From Noviherbaspirillum soli (lineage in GTDB: Bacteria; Pseudomonadota; Gammaproteobacteria; Burkholderiales; Burkholderiaceae_D): a stretch of 64,000 nucleotides of DNA. Below, in pieces: positions 17,649 through 26,903 of the stretch. The stretch spans positions 39,204 through 103,203 of the forward strand of contig NZ_JACYOX010000019.1 in NCBI RefSeq assembly GCF_015352955.1. The letters are read 5' to 3'. Both the position numbers and the translations under genes were made by a program. A model generated the notes under the pieces. That model searched no databases and was not told the DNA's origin. It worked only from the letters and a program-made list of their open reading frames with translations. Positions within the stretch are counted from its first letter, which is position 1; every line of letters begins with the position of its first letter.

Positions 17649-17723
17649 CGGCTGTTCTGGCAGCCGTGCTGGATCACGGTCCATCGCAGGCGCCGGCAGG
17701 CGGCATCTGCGCCGGCCCTGGCC

Positions 17724-18749
17724 TCAGATCCTCAGTTCATCCAGCGGCCAGCGCGGCCGCACATTGAAGGCATAGTCCTTCTGCGCCGCTTCCGGCTGCA
17801 ATTGCAGCCGCATCGCGCCGGCAAAGGCGATCATCGCCCCGTTGTCGGTGCAGAACTCCAGTTCCGGGTAAAACACCCGGAAGCGTTTTTTCGCCGCCGC
17901 CGCATTCAGTGCTTCCCGCAACTGCCGGTTGGCGCCGACGCCGCCGGCGATCACCAGTCGCTTCAGCCCGGTCTGCTTCAGCGCCGCCAGGCACTTCGCC
18001 ACCAGCACTTCCACGATCGCATCGACGAAGGCGCGCGCCACATTGGCCTTGTCCTGCTCGCAGATATTGGTGATGTTGTTCTTCACCAGCGTCAGCACCG
18101 CGGTCTTGAGCCCGGAAAAGCTGAAATTGAGGTTCTTCGAATGCAGCATCGGCCGCGGCAGGGTATAGACGCCCGGATCGCCGAATTCCGCCAGCCGCGA
18201 AATCGCCGGACCGCCCGGATAACCCAGGCCCAGCAGCTTGGCCGACTTGTCGAACGCCTCGCCGGCCGCATCGTCCACCGTCTCGCCCAGGAGCGTGTAG
18301 CGGCCAACGCCATCGACCCGCATCAGCTGGGTATGGCCGCCCGATACCAGCAATGCGACGAAGGGAAATTCCGGCGGCTCGCTGGCCAGCAGCGGCGACA
18401 GCAGGTGGCCTTCCAGGTGATGCACGCCCAGCACCGGCTTGTCCAGCGCCAGGCCCAGCCCGCAGGCGACGGAAGCGCCGACCAGCAGCGCGCCGGCCAG
18501 GCCGGGGCCCTGGGTATAGGCGATCGCATCGATCGCATGGCGGTCGGTGCCGCCCTGGGCCAGCACCTGTTCCAGCAGCGGCAGCGCGCGCCGGATATGG
18601 TCGCGCGACGCCAGTTCCGGCACCACGCCGCCGTATTGTTCATGCATGGCCACCTGCGAATGCAAGGCATGGGACAGCAGGCCGCGCTGCGTGTCGTACA
18701 GGGCCAGGCCGGTTTCATCGCAGGAGGATTCGACGCCGAGGACTATCAT
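17724..18749 (-). CDS. tsaD: tRNA N6-threonylcarbamoyladenosine synthase TsaD
   Basis: The catalytic subunit (Kae1/Qri7 family) that transfers threonylcarbamoyl to A37 of ANN-decoding tRNAs. All landmarks are present in 341 residues: [15 protein letters not shown] at the start, the metal-binding HHLEGH motif, [29 protein letters not shown], and the C-terminal [11 protein letters not shown] and [12 protein letters not shown]. It is convergent with plsY and divergent from the NasT-like regulator. Confidence 0.96.
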   Translation of the reverse strand: MIVLGVESSCDETGLALYDTQRGLLSHALHSQVAMHEQYGGVVPELASRDHIRRALPLLEQVLAQGGTDRHAIDAIAYTQGPGLAGALLVGASVACGLGLALDKPVLGVHHLEGHLLSPLLASEPPEFPFVALLVSGGHTQLMRVDGVGRYTLLGETVDDAAGEAFDKSAKLLGLGYPGGPAISRLAEFGDPGVYTLPRPMLHSKNLNFSFSGLKTAVLTLVKNNITNICEQDKANVARAFVDAIVEVLVAKCLAALKQTGLKRLVIAGGVGANRQLREALNAAAAKKRFRVFYPELEFCTDNGAMIAFAGAMRLQLQPEAAQKDYAFNVRPRWPLDELRI

Positions 18750-18828
18750 TCAGAAGGACCGGAAGAGGGTGGCAAGCTTTTTGCAAAGCGGTATTGTAAA
18801 GGAAAGCGCCCCTGCGCTTATCAGACCC

Positions 18829-19461
18829 ATGACCTCCATGACCGATTCGAAACTGCTGCGCATTGTCGTCGTCAATTCCCTGGTTCCCGCCGACGGCGCG
18901 GATGCCGCCGCCATCGAGCGGGCCGAGCGCGCCCGCACGCTGCGCATCAGCCTGCTCGAAGCCGGCTACAACATCCTGGCCGCGCTGCCGCCGGACGCCA
19001 GGCTGCAGGAGCAGATCGCCCACCTGCAGCCGGATGTGATCATCGTCGACGCCCAGTCCGACGCCGCGCTGAAGGAAGTGGTGTCGGCCACCACCAACGC
19101 GCCGCGGCCCATCATCTGCTTTTCCGAGGACGGCGACCGCGACCGCATGCATGCGGCGCTGGAGGCCGGCGTCTCGGCCTATGTCGCCGCCGGGCTGTCG
19201 GCGGACTGGGTCAAGGCCGTGCTGGACGTGGCGGTGGCGCGGTTCGAGGTCGACCGCAAGCTGCGCGACGAGCTCTCCGAAACCCGCATGAAGCTGGCCG
19301 AGCGCAAGGTGATCGAGCGCGCCAAGGGCCTGCTGATGGAGCGCCACCGCTGCAGCGAGGACGAGGCCTACCGCAAGCTGCGCCGCCTGGCCATGGACAA
19401 GAACCTGAAGCTGTCCGATGTGGCGCAGCGCATGATCGACGTGGCTGATCTACTCATTTAA
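18829..19461 (+). CDS. nasT: ANTAR-domain response regulator, NasT-like
   Basis: A 210-residue two-domain protein. An atypical receiver domain (about 10-130, with VDAQSD at the phosphoacceptor region and CFSEDGDRDR) is followed by a helix and a C-terminal ANTAR RNA-binding domain (about 145-205: KVIERAKGLLMERHRCSEDEAYRKL, LKLSDVAQRMI). NasT proteins stop termination in leaders of nitrate assimilation operons by binding paired hexaloop hairpins. Just such hairpins and a terminator lie in the 275-base gap between this gene and nrtA. The usual sensor partner NasS is not encoded here. Start is 18829 or 18838. Confidence 0.85.
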   Translation: MTSMTDSKLLRIVVVNSLVPADGADAAAIERAERARTLRISLLEAGYNILAALPPDARLQEQIAHLQPDVIIVDAQSDAALKEVVSATTNAPRPIICFSEDGDRDRMHAALEAGVSAYVAAGLSADWVKAVLDVAVARFEVDRKLRDELSETRMKLAERKVIERAKGLLMERHRCSEDEAYRKLRRLAMDKNLKLSDVAQRMIDVADLLI

Positions 19462-19625
19462 CCGCACCACCGCCGGGCCATGTTCCGGGCATGGCCTGCA
19501 CTTTTCCCGCCGCCTTCCTCTTCTTCTCCTTTGAAAACCCGCGCTGTCCTGGTGCGTCGCACAGGCGCAGGGCAAATCACGCCTCGCGGTGAGGCAAACC
19601 GGTTTTCTACTGTGCTGGCATACCA

Positions 19626-19659
19626 ATTGCTGTATGGCAGTGAGCGCCAAGGGAGGCGC
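19626..19659 (+). promoter_or_regulatory. Candidate ANTAR target: two adjacent hexaloop hairpins
   Basis: Hairpin one: ATTGC, loop TGTATG, GCAGT (19626-19641, one T-G pair). Hairpin two: GCGCC, loop AAGGGA, GGCGC (19644-19659). The second loop has A at position 1 and G at position 4, the known ANTAR-target pattern; the first loop is the right size but lacks these bases. The pair lies between the NasT-like gene and nrtA and just ahead of a terminator hairpin. Confidence 0.6.
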
Positions 19660-19675
19660 ACAACACGGTAGTGGG

Positions 19676-19703
19676 TCGCGGCCAATGGTGGCCGCGATCT
19701 TAT
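19676..19703 (+). terminator. Leader terminator hairpin ahead of nrtA
   Basis: A perfect 9-base stem, TCGCGGCCA with TGGCCGCGA, loop ATGG, followed by TCTTAT. The T-run is weak. It lies only 34 bases ahead of the nrtA start, so an active terminator here must be regulated; antitermination by the NasT-like protein is the natural reading. Confidence 0.55.
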
Positions 19704-19736
19704 GGGATCGCTCCCGTTTCTCGACGCAAGGAAGCC

Positions 19737-20990
19737 ATGACAGCCAAAGCAGACAAATCATCATTGACCCGCCGCAGCATGCTCAAGGCGGGCGCCGCGG
19801 CCGGCCTCGCCGGCGCCTTTTCCGCGCTGTCCACCCGGGGCGCCTGGGCAGCCGGCTCGGACAAGCCGGAAAAGGAAGAGGTCAAGGTCGGCTTCATTCC
19901 GCTGACCGACTGCGCGTCGGTGGTGATGGCATCGGTGCTGGGCATCGACAAGAAGTACGGCATCAGGATCACGCCGTCCAAGGAGGCGTCCTGGCCGGGC
20001 GTGCGCGACAAGCTGGTCAACGGCGAACTCGATGCCGCCCATGTGCTGTATGGCCTCATCTATGGCGTGCACCTGGGCGTGTCGGGCCCGAAGAAGGACA
20101 TGGCGGTGCTGATGACCCTCAATAACAATGGCCAGGCGATCACGCTGTCGAAGAAGCTGGCCGACAAGGGCGCAGTCGACGGCGCATCGCTGGCCAGGCT
20201 GATGAAAGCAGAGAAGCGCGAATACACCTTCGCCCAGACCTTCCCGACCGGCACCCATGCGATGTGGCTCTACTACTGGCTGGCGGCCAACGGCATCGAT
20301 CCGATGAAGGATGCCAAGATCATCACCGTGCCGCCGCCGCAGATGGTGGCCAATATGCGGGTCGGCAACATGGACGGCTACTGCGTCGGCGAGCCCTGGG
20401 GCCATCGCGCCATCGCCGACGGCATTGGCATTACCGCCATCACCACGCAGGACATCTGGCGCGACCATCCCGAGAAGGTGCTGGGCACCAGCGCCGAGTG
20501 GGTGAAGAAATATCCGAACACGGCGCGCGCGCTGACCGCGGCGGTGCTGGAAGCAGGCAAGTGGATCGATGCATCGCTGTCGAACAAGAACAAGATGGCC
20601 GAAACAATCGCCGACAAGTCTTATGTGAACACCTCGGTGGACGTGATCAACCAGCGCATTCTCGGCCGCTACCAGAACGGCCTGGGCAAGACCTGGGACG
20701 ACCCGAATCACATGAAGTTCTTCAACGACGGCGCGGTGAACTTCCCCTACCTGTCCGACGGCATGTGGTTCCTGACCCAGCAGAAGCGCTGGGGCCTGCT
20801 GAAGAACGATGTGGACTATCTGGCCGTGGCGAAGCAGATCAACCAGATCGACCTGTACAAGGACGCCGCCGGCATGGCCAAGGTCAGCGTGCCGAAGGAC
20901 GCCATGCGCAGCAGCAAGCTGGTCGACGGCGCGGTATGGGACGGCAAGAATCCGCAGGCCTATGCGGCCTCCTTCAACATCAAGGTCTGA
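19737..20990 (+). CDS. nrtA: Nitrate/nitrite ABC transporter substrate-binding protein (NrtA/CmpA family)
   Basis: A 417-residue periplasmic binding protein. It opens with a twin-arginine signal (SLTRRSMLKAG, then a hydrophobic AAAGLAGAFSAL and cleavage near GAWAAG). The mature part has the NrtA/CmpA/NasS-type features VKVGFIPLTDCASVVMAS, TPSKEASWPGVRDKL and MDGYCVGEPWGHRAI. Presence of a Tat signal argues for a transporter component and against the cytoplasmic sensor NasS. The start is preceded by AAGGAAG. First gene of nrtABD, immediately after a structured leader. Confidence 0.9.
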   Translation: MTAKADKSSLTRRSMLKAGAAAGLAGAFSALSTRGAWAAGSDKPEKEEVKVGFIPLTDCASVVMASVLGIDKKYGIRITPSKEASWPGVRDKLVNGELDAAHVLYGLIYGVHLGVSGPKKDMAVLMTLNNNGQAITLSKKLADKGAVDGASLARLMKAEKREYTFAQTFPTGTHAMWLYYWLAANGIDPMKDAKIITVPPPQMVANMRVGNMDGYCVGEPWGHRAIADGIGITAITTQDIWRDHPEKVLGTSAEWVKKYPNTARALTAAVLEAGKWIDASLSNKNKMAETIADKSYVNTSVDVINQRILGRYQNGLGKTWDDPNHMKFFNDGAVNFPYLSDGMWFLTQQKRWGLLKNDVDYLAVAKQINQIDLYKDAAGMAKVSVPKDAMRSSKLVDGAVWDGKNPQAYAASFNIKV

Positions 20991-21018
20991 TCGACCAACC
21001 GCCAGAACAGGAAACGCC

Positions 21019-21942
21019 ATGAGCGCTGTGATGAAATCCCTCGACCCTGCCAATCCTCTCGCCTCGCCGGACGCGGCGAGCCCGGCCCCCCAGATCGCCG
21101 CAGCAGCCCCGGCGCAGAAGCCCGTGGCCCGCGCCAGGCCGGCCGGCATGTCCCTGCGGCTGCGGCTGCGCGCACTGGCCGGCGTGGTGCTGCCGCCCAT
21201 GCTGGGCATGGGCTTCCTGGTGCTGATCTGGCAGATCGTCTCGGTCAGCAGCAGCGGCATCCCGTCGCCCTTGGCCACGCTGGAAGAGGCGGTGAAGATA
21301 TTTTCCGACCCCTTCTACCGCAAGAGCCCGAATGACCAGGGCATAGGCTGGAACCTGCTGGCCTCGCTGCAGCGGGTGGCGGTGGGCTTCGGCCTGGCGG
21401 CCGCGGTGGGCATCCCGGCCGGCTTCCTGATCGGCCGCTTCCGCATCCTGGCCGCAATGTTCAATCCCCTCATCTCGATCCTGAAGCCGGTATCGCCGCT
21501 GGCCTGGCTGCCGATCGGCCTGCTGGTGTTCAAGGCCGCCAACCCGGCATCGATCTGGGCCATCTTCATCTGCTCGATCTGGCCCATGATCATCAACACC
21601 GCGGTCGGCGTGCAGCGGGTGCCGCAGGACTACATGAACGTGGCGCGGGTGCTGAACCTGTCGGAATGGAAGATCCTGACCCGCATCCTGTTCCCCTCGG
21701 TGCTGCCCTACATGCTGACCGGCGTGCGCCTGTCCATCGGCACCGCCTGGCTGGTGATCGTGGCGGCGGAAATGCTGACCGGCGGCGTTGGCATCGGCTT
21801 CTGGGTGTGGGACGAATGGAACAACCTCAATGTGCCGCACATCATCATCGCCATCTTTGCCATCGGCCTGGTCGGCCTGGTGCTGGAGCAGGCGCTGGTC
21901 ATGTTGGCCCGCGCATTCACCTATGAAGATGTCAAGAACTGA
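21019..21942 (+). CDS. nrtB: Nitrate/nitrite ABC transporter permease (NrtB family)
   Basis: A 307-residue inner-membrane permease. The N-terminal 45 residues are rich in Ala and Pro and probably cytoplasmic; six membrane segments follow. The EAA-type cytoplasmic loop is DYMNVARVLNLSEWKILTRI. The C-terminal WVWDEWNNLNVPHI motif is typical of the NrtB/CmpB/TauC branch. It lies 28 bases after nrtA with a GGAAACGCC leader, and its stop is 10 bases from the start of the ATPase gene. Nitrate specificity is by context with the NrtA-like protein and NasT. Confidence 0.88.
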   Translation: MSAVMKSLDPANPLASPDAASPAPQIAAAAPAQKPVARARPAGMSLRLRLRALAGVVLPPMLGMGFLVLIWQIVSVSSSGIPSPLATLEEAVKIFSDPFYRKSPNDQGIGWNLLASLQRVAVGFGLAAAVGIPAGFLIGRFRILAAMFNPLISILKPVSPLAWLPIGLLVFKAANPASIWAIFICSIWPMIINTAVGVQRVPQDYMNVARVLNLSEWKILTRILFPSVLPYMLTGVRLSIGTAWLVIVAAEMLTGGVGIGFWVWDEWNNLNVPHIIIAIFAIGLVGLVLEQALVMLARAFTYEDVKN

Positions 21943-21952
21943 GGACAGCACC

Positions 21953-22759
21953 ATGGACAACCGTAAATTCATCGATATCCAGGACGCGCAGATGTCCTTC
22001 AACACCCGCAACGGCGTGTTCCAGGCGCTGCAGGACATCAACCTGACCGTGGCCAAGGGCGAATTCATCACACTGATCGGCCACTCGGGCTGCGGCAAGT
22101 CCACGCTGCTGAACCTGATCGCCGGCCTGCTCAAGGCCAGCGGCGGCGCGCTGCTGTGCGCCAACCGCGAGATCGCCGGCCCGGCGCCGGAACGGGCGGT
22201 GGTGTTCCAGAACCATTCGCTGCTGCCCTGGCTGACCTGCTTCGAAAACGTCTATCTGGCGGTGGAGCGGGTGTTCGGCGCCAGCGAGAGCCGCGCGCAG
22301 TTGAAGGAACGCGCCAATGCCGCGCTGGCGATGGTGGGCCTGGCCCATGCGGCGCAGAAGCGCCCGAATGAAATCTCCGGCGGGATGAAGCAGCGCGTCG
22401 GGATTGCCCGCGCGCTGTCCATGGAGCCCAAGGTGCTGCTGATGGACGAGCCCTTCGGCGCGCTCGATGCGCTGACCCGGGCCCATCTGCAGGACGAGCT
22501 GCTGAAGATCGTCGCCCGCACCAGCTCCACCGTGGTGATGGTGACCCATGATGTCGACGAGGCAGTGCTGCTGTCGGACCGTATCGTGATGATGACCAAT
22601 GGCCCCGCGGCCACCATCGGCGAGATCTTGCAGGTGGAACTGGAGCGGCCGCGCGAACGGGTGGCGCTGGCGCAGGATGCGCGCTATTCGCAGTACCGCA
22701 CCGCGGTGCTGGAATTCCTGTACCACCGGCAGGCGCATCCGGCACGGGAAGCGGCCTGA
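21953..22759 (+). CDS. nrtD: Nitrate/nitrite ABC transporter ATP-binding protein (NrtD family)
   Basis: A 268-residue ABC ATPase. Walker A is GHSGCGKSTL (about 43-52), the Q-loop is in VVFQNHSLLPWL, the signature is NEISGGMKQRVG, Walker B is VLLMDEPFGALD and the switch is VMVTHDVDEA. It lacks the extra substrate-binding domain found in NrtC, so it is of the NrtD type. GAGGAC precedes the ATG. The operon ends here; no nitrate or nitrite reductase gene follows. Confidence 0.88.
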   Translation: MDNRKFIDIQDAQMSFNTRNGVFQALQDINLTVAKGEFITLIGHSGCGKSTLLNLIAGLLKASGGALLCANREIAGPAPERAVVFQNHSLLPWLTCFENVYLAVERVFGASESRAQLKERANAALAMVGLAHAAQKRPNEISGGMKQRVGIARALSMEPKVLLMDEPFGALDALTRAHLQDELLKIVARTSSTVVMVTHDVDEAVLLSDRIVMMTNGPAATIGEILQVELERPRERVALAQDARYSQYRTAVLEFLYHRQAHPAREAA

Positions 22760-22778
22760 TTGGCTGCGATTGCCCGGC

Positions 22779-23429
22779 TCAGTTGGTCGGCTCGACCTTC
22801 AGCTCCAGCACCCGCGGCACGCCGCTCGGTCCGGGAAAGTCGGCGAAGGCGCTCTTTACCATGGCCGGCATCACGGTCGCCAGCGTTGGCGTCTGGCCCT
22901 GGCTGTCGACCGTGACCTGATACAGGTTGCGGCCATCGGCGGCGCGGCTGATCGTGATCTTCAGTTGCCGGCTGTAGACCACGAAGCGCCGCTCGACCGG
23001 CTGCACCACCGGCGGGCCAAACCAGAACGGATCGGCGAACGGGCTGTAGAAGCCATAAGGATAGCGATACCGGCCGAAGAAGCCCGGACCGTACCAGGGA
23101 TCGACAATCACCGGCTCCACCACCCGCAGGTCGCGCGCATCGACGTGGTAATCGAGGCTGACGTTCAGGCGGCCGCGGTCCGACTCGGAAAAGCCCAGGC
23201 GCTGCAATTCGGCGCGCACCAGGTTTTCGTAATTGCGGTATTCCAGGTCGTTGGCCTGCGCGGCGTCCCGCCGGAAGGTATAGCTTTTCTCGCCCGCTTC
23301 GGCCGGCCATTCATGAAACGCCGTAACCTCGCTGCGCACGATGGTGCCGGCGCAGCCGGAGAGCAGCAGCGCAAACAGAATGGACAGCCAGGGCAGAAGC
23401 CGCCGCGCCAGTTGGCCAGGAAGAGACAT
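22779..23429 (-). CDS. DUF4136 lipoprotein
   Basis: A 216-residue predicted outer- or inner-membrane lipoprotein. From the ATG at 23429 (with GGGAGT upstream) it has a basic N-terminus (LARRLLP), a hydrophobic core and a lipobox LLSGC, so Cys is lipidated. The mature domain matches DUF4136: AFHEWP, YRNYENLVRAELQRLGF, and a Tyr/Pro/Phe-rich middle (GPGFFGRYRYPYGFY). Function is unknown. Convergent with nrtD. Confidence 0.82.
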   Translation of the reverse strand: MSLPGQLARRLLPWLSILFALLLSGCAGTIVRSEVTAFHEWPAEAGEKSYTFRRDAAQANDLEYRNYENLVRAELQRLGFSESDRGRLNVSLDYHVDARDLRVVEPVIVDPWYGPGFFGRYRYPYGFYSPFADPFWFGPPVVQPVERRFVVYSRQLKITISRAADGRNLYQVTVDSQGQTPTLATVMPAMVKSAFADFPGPSGVPRVLELKVEPTN

Positions 23430-23528
23430 ATCGGACTCCCTCATGCAGATGGATTATTCTGCGCCGCCCTCATGCCGCCTGCACAGCCATGGCCATGGCG
23501 GCATGAGGGCAAACAATGCCGCGCCGCG

Positions 23529-24812
23529 TCAGGCGATGGCGGCAAAGGCGGCGCGGGCCGCATCCAGGGTGGCATCCACCACCGCGTCGTCATGCTGCGC
23601 GGAGAGGAAGCCGGCCTCGAACGCCGATGGCGCCAGGTAGACGCCGGCATCGAGCATCGCATGGAAGAAGGCGTTGAAGGCGCTCTTGTCGCACTTCATC
23701 ATCTCGGCATAGGAGCGCGGCACCGTCTGCGCAAAATAGATGCCGAACATGCCGCCCACCGAATCGCCGCAGAAGGCCACGCCGGCCGCACGCGCTGCTT
23801 CCGTCATGCCTGCCACCATGCGCGCGGTCTGCGCCGACAGTGCCTCGTGGAAGCCGGGCGCCTGGATCAGTTTCAGCGTCGTCATGCCGGCCGCCACCGC
23901 CACCGGATTGCCCGACAGGGTGCCGGCCTGGTACACGCCGCCCAGCGGAGCCAGGTGCTTCATGATGTCGGCGCGTCCGCCGAAGGCCGCCACCGGCAGT
24001 CCGCCGCCGATCACCTTGCCCAGTACCGTCATGTCCGGCGTGATCTTGTAGATCGACTGCGCGCCGCCCAGCGCCACGCGGAAGCCCGACATCACCTCGT
24101 CGAACACCAGCAGCGCGCCATGCTTGCTGCACAGGCGGCGCATGGTCTGCAGGAATTCCGGCGTGGCCGGCAGCAGGTTCATGTTGCCGGCCACCGGTTC
24201 GACGATCACGCAGGCAATGCGGTCGCCGACCTTGGCGAAGGTGTCCTCGAGCTGTTGCGGATCGTTGAAGTCGAGCACCATGGTGTGGCGGGCAAAGTCT
24301 TCCGGCACGCCCGACGAGGTCGGATTGCCGAAGGTCAGCAGGCCGCTGCCCGCCTTCACCAGCAGGGAATCGGCATGGCCGTGGTAGCAGCCTTCGAACT
24401 TCACCACCAGGTCGCGGCCGGTGGCGCCGCGCGCCAGGCGCAGCGCGCTCATTGCCGCCTCGGTGCCCGAGGACACCAGACGCACCTGCTCCAGCGACGG
24501 CACCAGCCGGCAAATTTCCTCGGCCATCTGCACCTCGCCCTCGGTCGGCGCGCCGAACGACAGGCCGCGCTCGGCCGCTTCCTGCACGGCCTTGATCACG
24601 GTCGGATGGGCATGGCCGACGATGGCCGGTCCCCAGGAGCCGATGTAGTCGATATAGCGGCGATCGTCGGCATCCCAGAAATAGGGGCCGGCGGCGCGGG
24701 TGATGAAGCGCGGCGTGCCGCCCACGGAACGGAAGGCGCGCACCGGGGAATTGACGCCGCCAGGCGTGGTGCGCTGGGCGCGTTCAAACAGGATGTCGTT
24801 GTTCGAAGTCAT
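23529..24812 (-). CDS. hemL: Glutamate-1-semialdehyde 2,1-aminomutase
   Basis: A PLP enzyme that makes 5-aminolevulinate for tetrapyrrole synthesis by the C5 route. 427 residues; visible are the N-terminal [33 protein letters not shown], the PLP-phosphate region, the aspartate in [13 protein letters not shown], the Schiff-base lysine in [17 protein letters not shown] and GTLSGNPVA. Start is ATG at 24812. It is followed upstream on the same strand by thiD with a 56-base gap and could share its transcript. Confidence 0.95.
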   Translation of the reverse strand: MTSNNDILFERAQRTTPGGVNSPVRAFRSVGGTPRFITRAAGPYFWDADDRRYIDYIGSWGPAIVGHAHPTVIKAVQEAAERGLSFGAPTEGEVQMAEEICRLVPSLEQVRLVSSGTEAAMSALRLARGATGRDLVVKFEGCYHGHADSLLVKAGSGLLTFGNPTSSGVPEDFARHTMVLDFNDPQQLEDTFAKVGDRIACVIVEPVAGNMNLLPATPEFLQTMRRLCSKHGALLVFDEVMSGFRVALGGAQSIYKITPDMTVLGKVIGGGLPVAAFGGRADIMKHLAPLGGVYQAGTLSGNPVAVAAGMTTLKLIQAPGFHEALSAQTARMVAGMTEAARAAGVAFCGDSVGGMFGIYFAQTVPRSYAEMMKCDKSAFNAFFHAMLDAGVYLAPSAFEAGFLSAQHDDAVVDATLDAARAAFAAIA

Positions 24813-24868
24813 GGTAATCGCTTTATAAAGGTTGGCGGGACGGCTGCGGAGAAAGGGCAGAGGCGCGG

Positions 24869-25693
24869 TCAGGCCATTTCGTCCGTATCGCGGGCCCAGA
24901 ACAGGCGGTCCGGTATCAGCTTGCCCATGCCCATCCGGCCGGCATGGGCCAGGGCGGCCACGATGAATTCCTGCGCTTCCAGCACGGCTTCCGGCACATC
25001 CAGGCCATTGGCCAGCATCGCGGCGATGGTAGCCGACAGCGTGCTGCCGGCGCCGCTGAAGGCGCCGGGCTGGCGCGCCCAGCTGTCGTGCCGCACGCGG
25101 CCGGACTCGTTGAACAGGCTGTTGGCCACCTTCTGCACCTCGTCCGGCGCATTGGTGACGAACACGTATTCGCAGCCCAGGTCCACCAGGTGCATCGCGT
25201 CGTCGGCCAGCATGTCGCGGTTGCTGGGTTCGCGCCAGGTTTCGGCCAGCCGCGACAATTCCACCGCCGACAGCAGCAGCAGGGTGGTCTGTGGCACCAG
25301 CAATTCGCGCACGGCCACCAGCAGGTCCTCGCCGTCGCTGCCGAGGTCGGGCATGCGGCTGGAGAAGGGGTCCAGCACCAGCGCAATGTCGGGGTAGTCG
25401 GAGACGATCTCGGCGATCACCGAGACATTCTCGATGCCGCCCAGGTAGCCGACCTTGAAGGCCGACACCGGCATGTCCTCCAGCATGACCCGCGCCTGGT
25501 CAGACACCCAGTCGGCCTCGATGGTCTGCGCATCCTCGACGCGGGCGGTATCGCCGACGGCAATCGCGGTAACGACGGAAAGGCCATGGCAGCCCATCGC
25601 GGCGAATGAAGCCAGGTCGGCCTGTATGCCGGTGGCGCCGACCGGATCGGCGACATTGAAGCTCATCACGAGCGGAGAAGTTTGGTTTTGCAC
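24869..25693 (-). CDS. thiD: Hydroxymethylpyrimidine/phosphomethylpyrimidine kinase-like protein
   Basis: A ribokinase-fold protein of the ThiD family, which phosphorylates the thiamin pyrimidine. The GTG at 25693 ([17 protein letters not shown]) is preferred; the frame extends upstream but lies over the rubredoxin gene. The glycine-rich loop is [13 protein letters not shown] instead of the usual SDSSGGAGIQAD, and the anion-hole motif is [16 protein letters not shown]. These departures suggest a diverged paralogue and leave exact specificity open. It is divergent from the rubredoxin gene, with 53 bases between starts. Confidence 0.82.
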   Translation of the reverse strand: MQNQTSPLVMSFNVADPVGATGIQADLASFAAMGCHGLSVVTAIAVGDTARVEDAQTIEADWVSDQARVMLEDMPVSAFKVGYLGGIENVSVIAEIVSDYPDIALVLDPFSSRMPDLGSDGEDLLVAVRELLVPQTTLLLLSAVELSRLAETWREPSNRDMLADDAMHLVDLGCEYVFVTNAPDEVQKVANSLFNESGRVRHDSWARQPGAFSGAGSTLSATIAAMLANGLDVPEAVLEAQEFIVAALAHAGRMGMGKLIPDRLFWARDTDEMA

Positions 25694-25746
25694 AGGGACT
25701 AGATTAAGATATCCGACTTTGCATTTTACTTGAAGGGCAGTACACC

Positions 25747-25941
25747 GTGAGCAATGACACAACAGCCGCAACCGACTACAAAACCTGGATGTGCCTGATC
25801 TGTGGCTGGATCTATGACGAGGCCGAAGGCCTGCCGGAAGAGGGCATCGCCGCCGGCACACGCTGGGACCAGGTCCCGATGAACTGGACCTGCCCGGAAT
25901 GCGGCGCCCGCAAGGAAGACTTTGAAATGGTCGCCGTTTAA
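25747..25941 (+). CDS. Rubredoxin
   Basis: A 64-residue electron carrier with a single Fe(Cys)4 site formed by MCLICGW and TCPECGA. The spacing and the intervening [18 protein letters not shown] segment are typical. Start is GTG at 25747 with GAAGGG upstream. A rubredoxin-thiD-hemL neighbourhood is frequent in betaproteobacteria. A bulged 10-base hairpin lies just after the stop. Confidence 0.95.
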   Translation: MSNDTTAATDYKTWMCLICGWIYDEAEGLPEEGIAAGTRWDQVPMNWTCPECGARKEDFEMVAV

Positions 25942-25952
25942 CAATGTGACAT

Positions 25953-25981
25953 TGGCATATCGCGCATTCGTGCGATTGCCA
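25953..25981. terminator. Hairpin after rubredoxin
   Basis: TGGCA-T-ATCGC pairs with GCGAT-TGCCA around an 8-base loop, with one bulged T. No T-run follows, so this may be a weak terminator or a regulatory dyad ahead of pilG. Confidence 0.4.
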
Positions 25982-26108
25982 GTAGCAATTTCCCAAGCAT
26001 TCGCATAAATACCACGTCAGGGAATGATGGCCCCGTGATGCCGATTTAACGATCTTGCTTTTAGTCATGAATGCGCCGTATATTACGAAGCTTCAACAGG
26101 ATGGCGCC

Positions 26109-26510
26109 ATGACAACACCTACTGAAAACGTCGCCCTGAAAATCATGGTGATCGACGACAGCAGCACGATCCGACGGTCGGCAGAGATTTTCCTGGGGCA
26201 GGCAGGGTACCAGACCGTTCTGGCGGAAGACGGTTTCGACGCGCTGGCAAAAATGAATGACCACAATCCAGCCCTGATCTTCTGCGACATCCTGATGCCA
26301 CGCCTGGACGGCTACCAGACATGCTCGCTGATCAGAAAAAGCGTGCGGTTCCATTCAACGCCCGTCGTGATGCTGTCCTCCAAGGACGGCCTGTTCGACC
26401 GTGCGCGCGGCGCCATGGTCGGCTCCAACGCCTATCTCACCAAGCCGTTCACCAAAGACAGCCTGCTGCGCACGGTGCGCGAATACACGGCAGCCGCGGT
26501 CTCCCGGTAG
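26109..26510 (+). CDS. pilG: Twitching-motility response regulator PilG
   Basis: A 133-residue single-domain receiver. It contains MVIDDSSTIRRSAEIFL (acidic pair), the phosphoacceptor Asp in LIFCDILMPRLDGYQ, Ser/Ser in VMLSSKDG and Lys in YLTKPFTKDSL. The start at 26109 is preferred to upstream in-frame codons. It opens the pilGHIJ-pilL operon, which controls type IV pilus extension and surface responses. The promoter was not clearly identified in the preceding 167 bases. Confidence 0.93.
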   Translation: MTTPTENVALKIMVIDDSSTIRRSAEIFLGQAGYQTVLAEDGFDALAKMNDHNPALIFCDILMPRLDGYQTCSLIRKSVRFHSTPVVMLSSKDGLFDRARGAMVGSNAYLTKPFTKDSLLRTVREYTAAAVSR

Positions 26511-26534
26511 TGCACTCATTCCAAGGTTAATGCG

Positions 26535-26900
26535 ATGGCCATACAAAAAATTCTGGTAGTCGATGATTCGCCGACAGAGCGTTACTTTCTGTCCGACATC
26601 CTGATCAAGCACGGCTTTTCCGTTTCCACCGCCGAAAACGGCGAGGAAGCGCTGCTGAAGGTCAAGGCCGACCGGCCGCAGCTCATTCTGATGGACGTGG
26701 TGATGCCGGGCCAGAACGGTTTCCAGGTCACGCGCGCCATCAGCCGCAACCCCGAAACCCAGGACGTGCCCATCATCATGTGCACCAGCAAGGGCCAGGA
26801 AACCGATCGCATCTGGGGCCTGCGCCAGGGCGCCCGCGACTACATCGTCAAGCCGGTCGATCCGCAGGAACTGCTGGCGAAAATAGCGGCGCTTGGCTAA
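26535..26900 (+). CDS. pilH: Twitching-motility response regulator PilH
   Basis: A 121-residue single-domain receiver with VVDDSPTERYFLSDIL, phosphoacceptor LILMDVVMPGQNGFQ, IIMCTSKGQETDR and VKPVDPQELL. The sequence DDSPTERY and GQ in the Asp loop are typical of PilH. It follows pilG by 24 bases and precedes pilI by 3, so translation is coupled. PilH tunes or drains phosphate from the ChpA kinase. Confidence 0.93.
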   Translation: MAIQKILVVDDSPTERYFLSDILIKHGFSVSTAENGEEALLKVKADRPQLILMDVVMPGQNGFQVTRAISRNPETQDVPIIMCTSKGQETDRIWGLRQGARDYIVKPVDPQELLAKIAALG

Positions 26901-26903
26901 GCC

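Noticed and set aside
19737..20990. NasS nitrate sensor
   Set aside because: The protein has a clear twin-arginine signal and heads a permease-ATPase operon, so it is the transporter binding protein.
22599..25397. A 932-residue open frame on the plus strand
   Set aside because: It lies antisense to the lipoprotein, hemL and thiD genes, has the Gln/His/Arg/Gly-rich composition of a GC-rich shadow frame, and has no start signal or domain.
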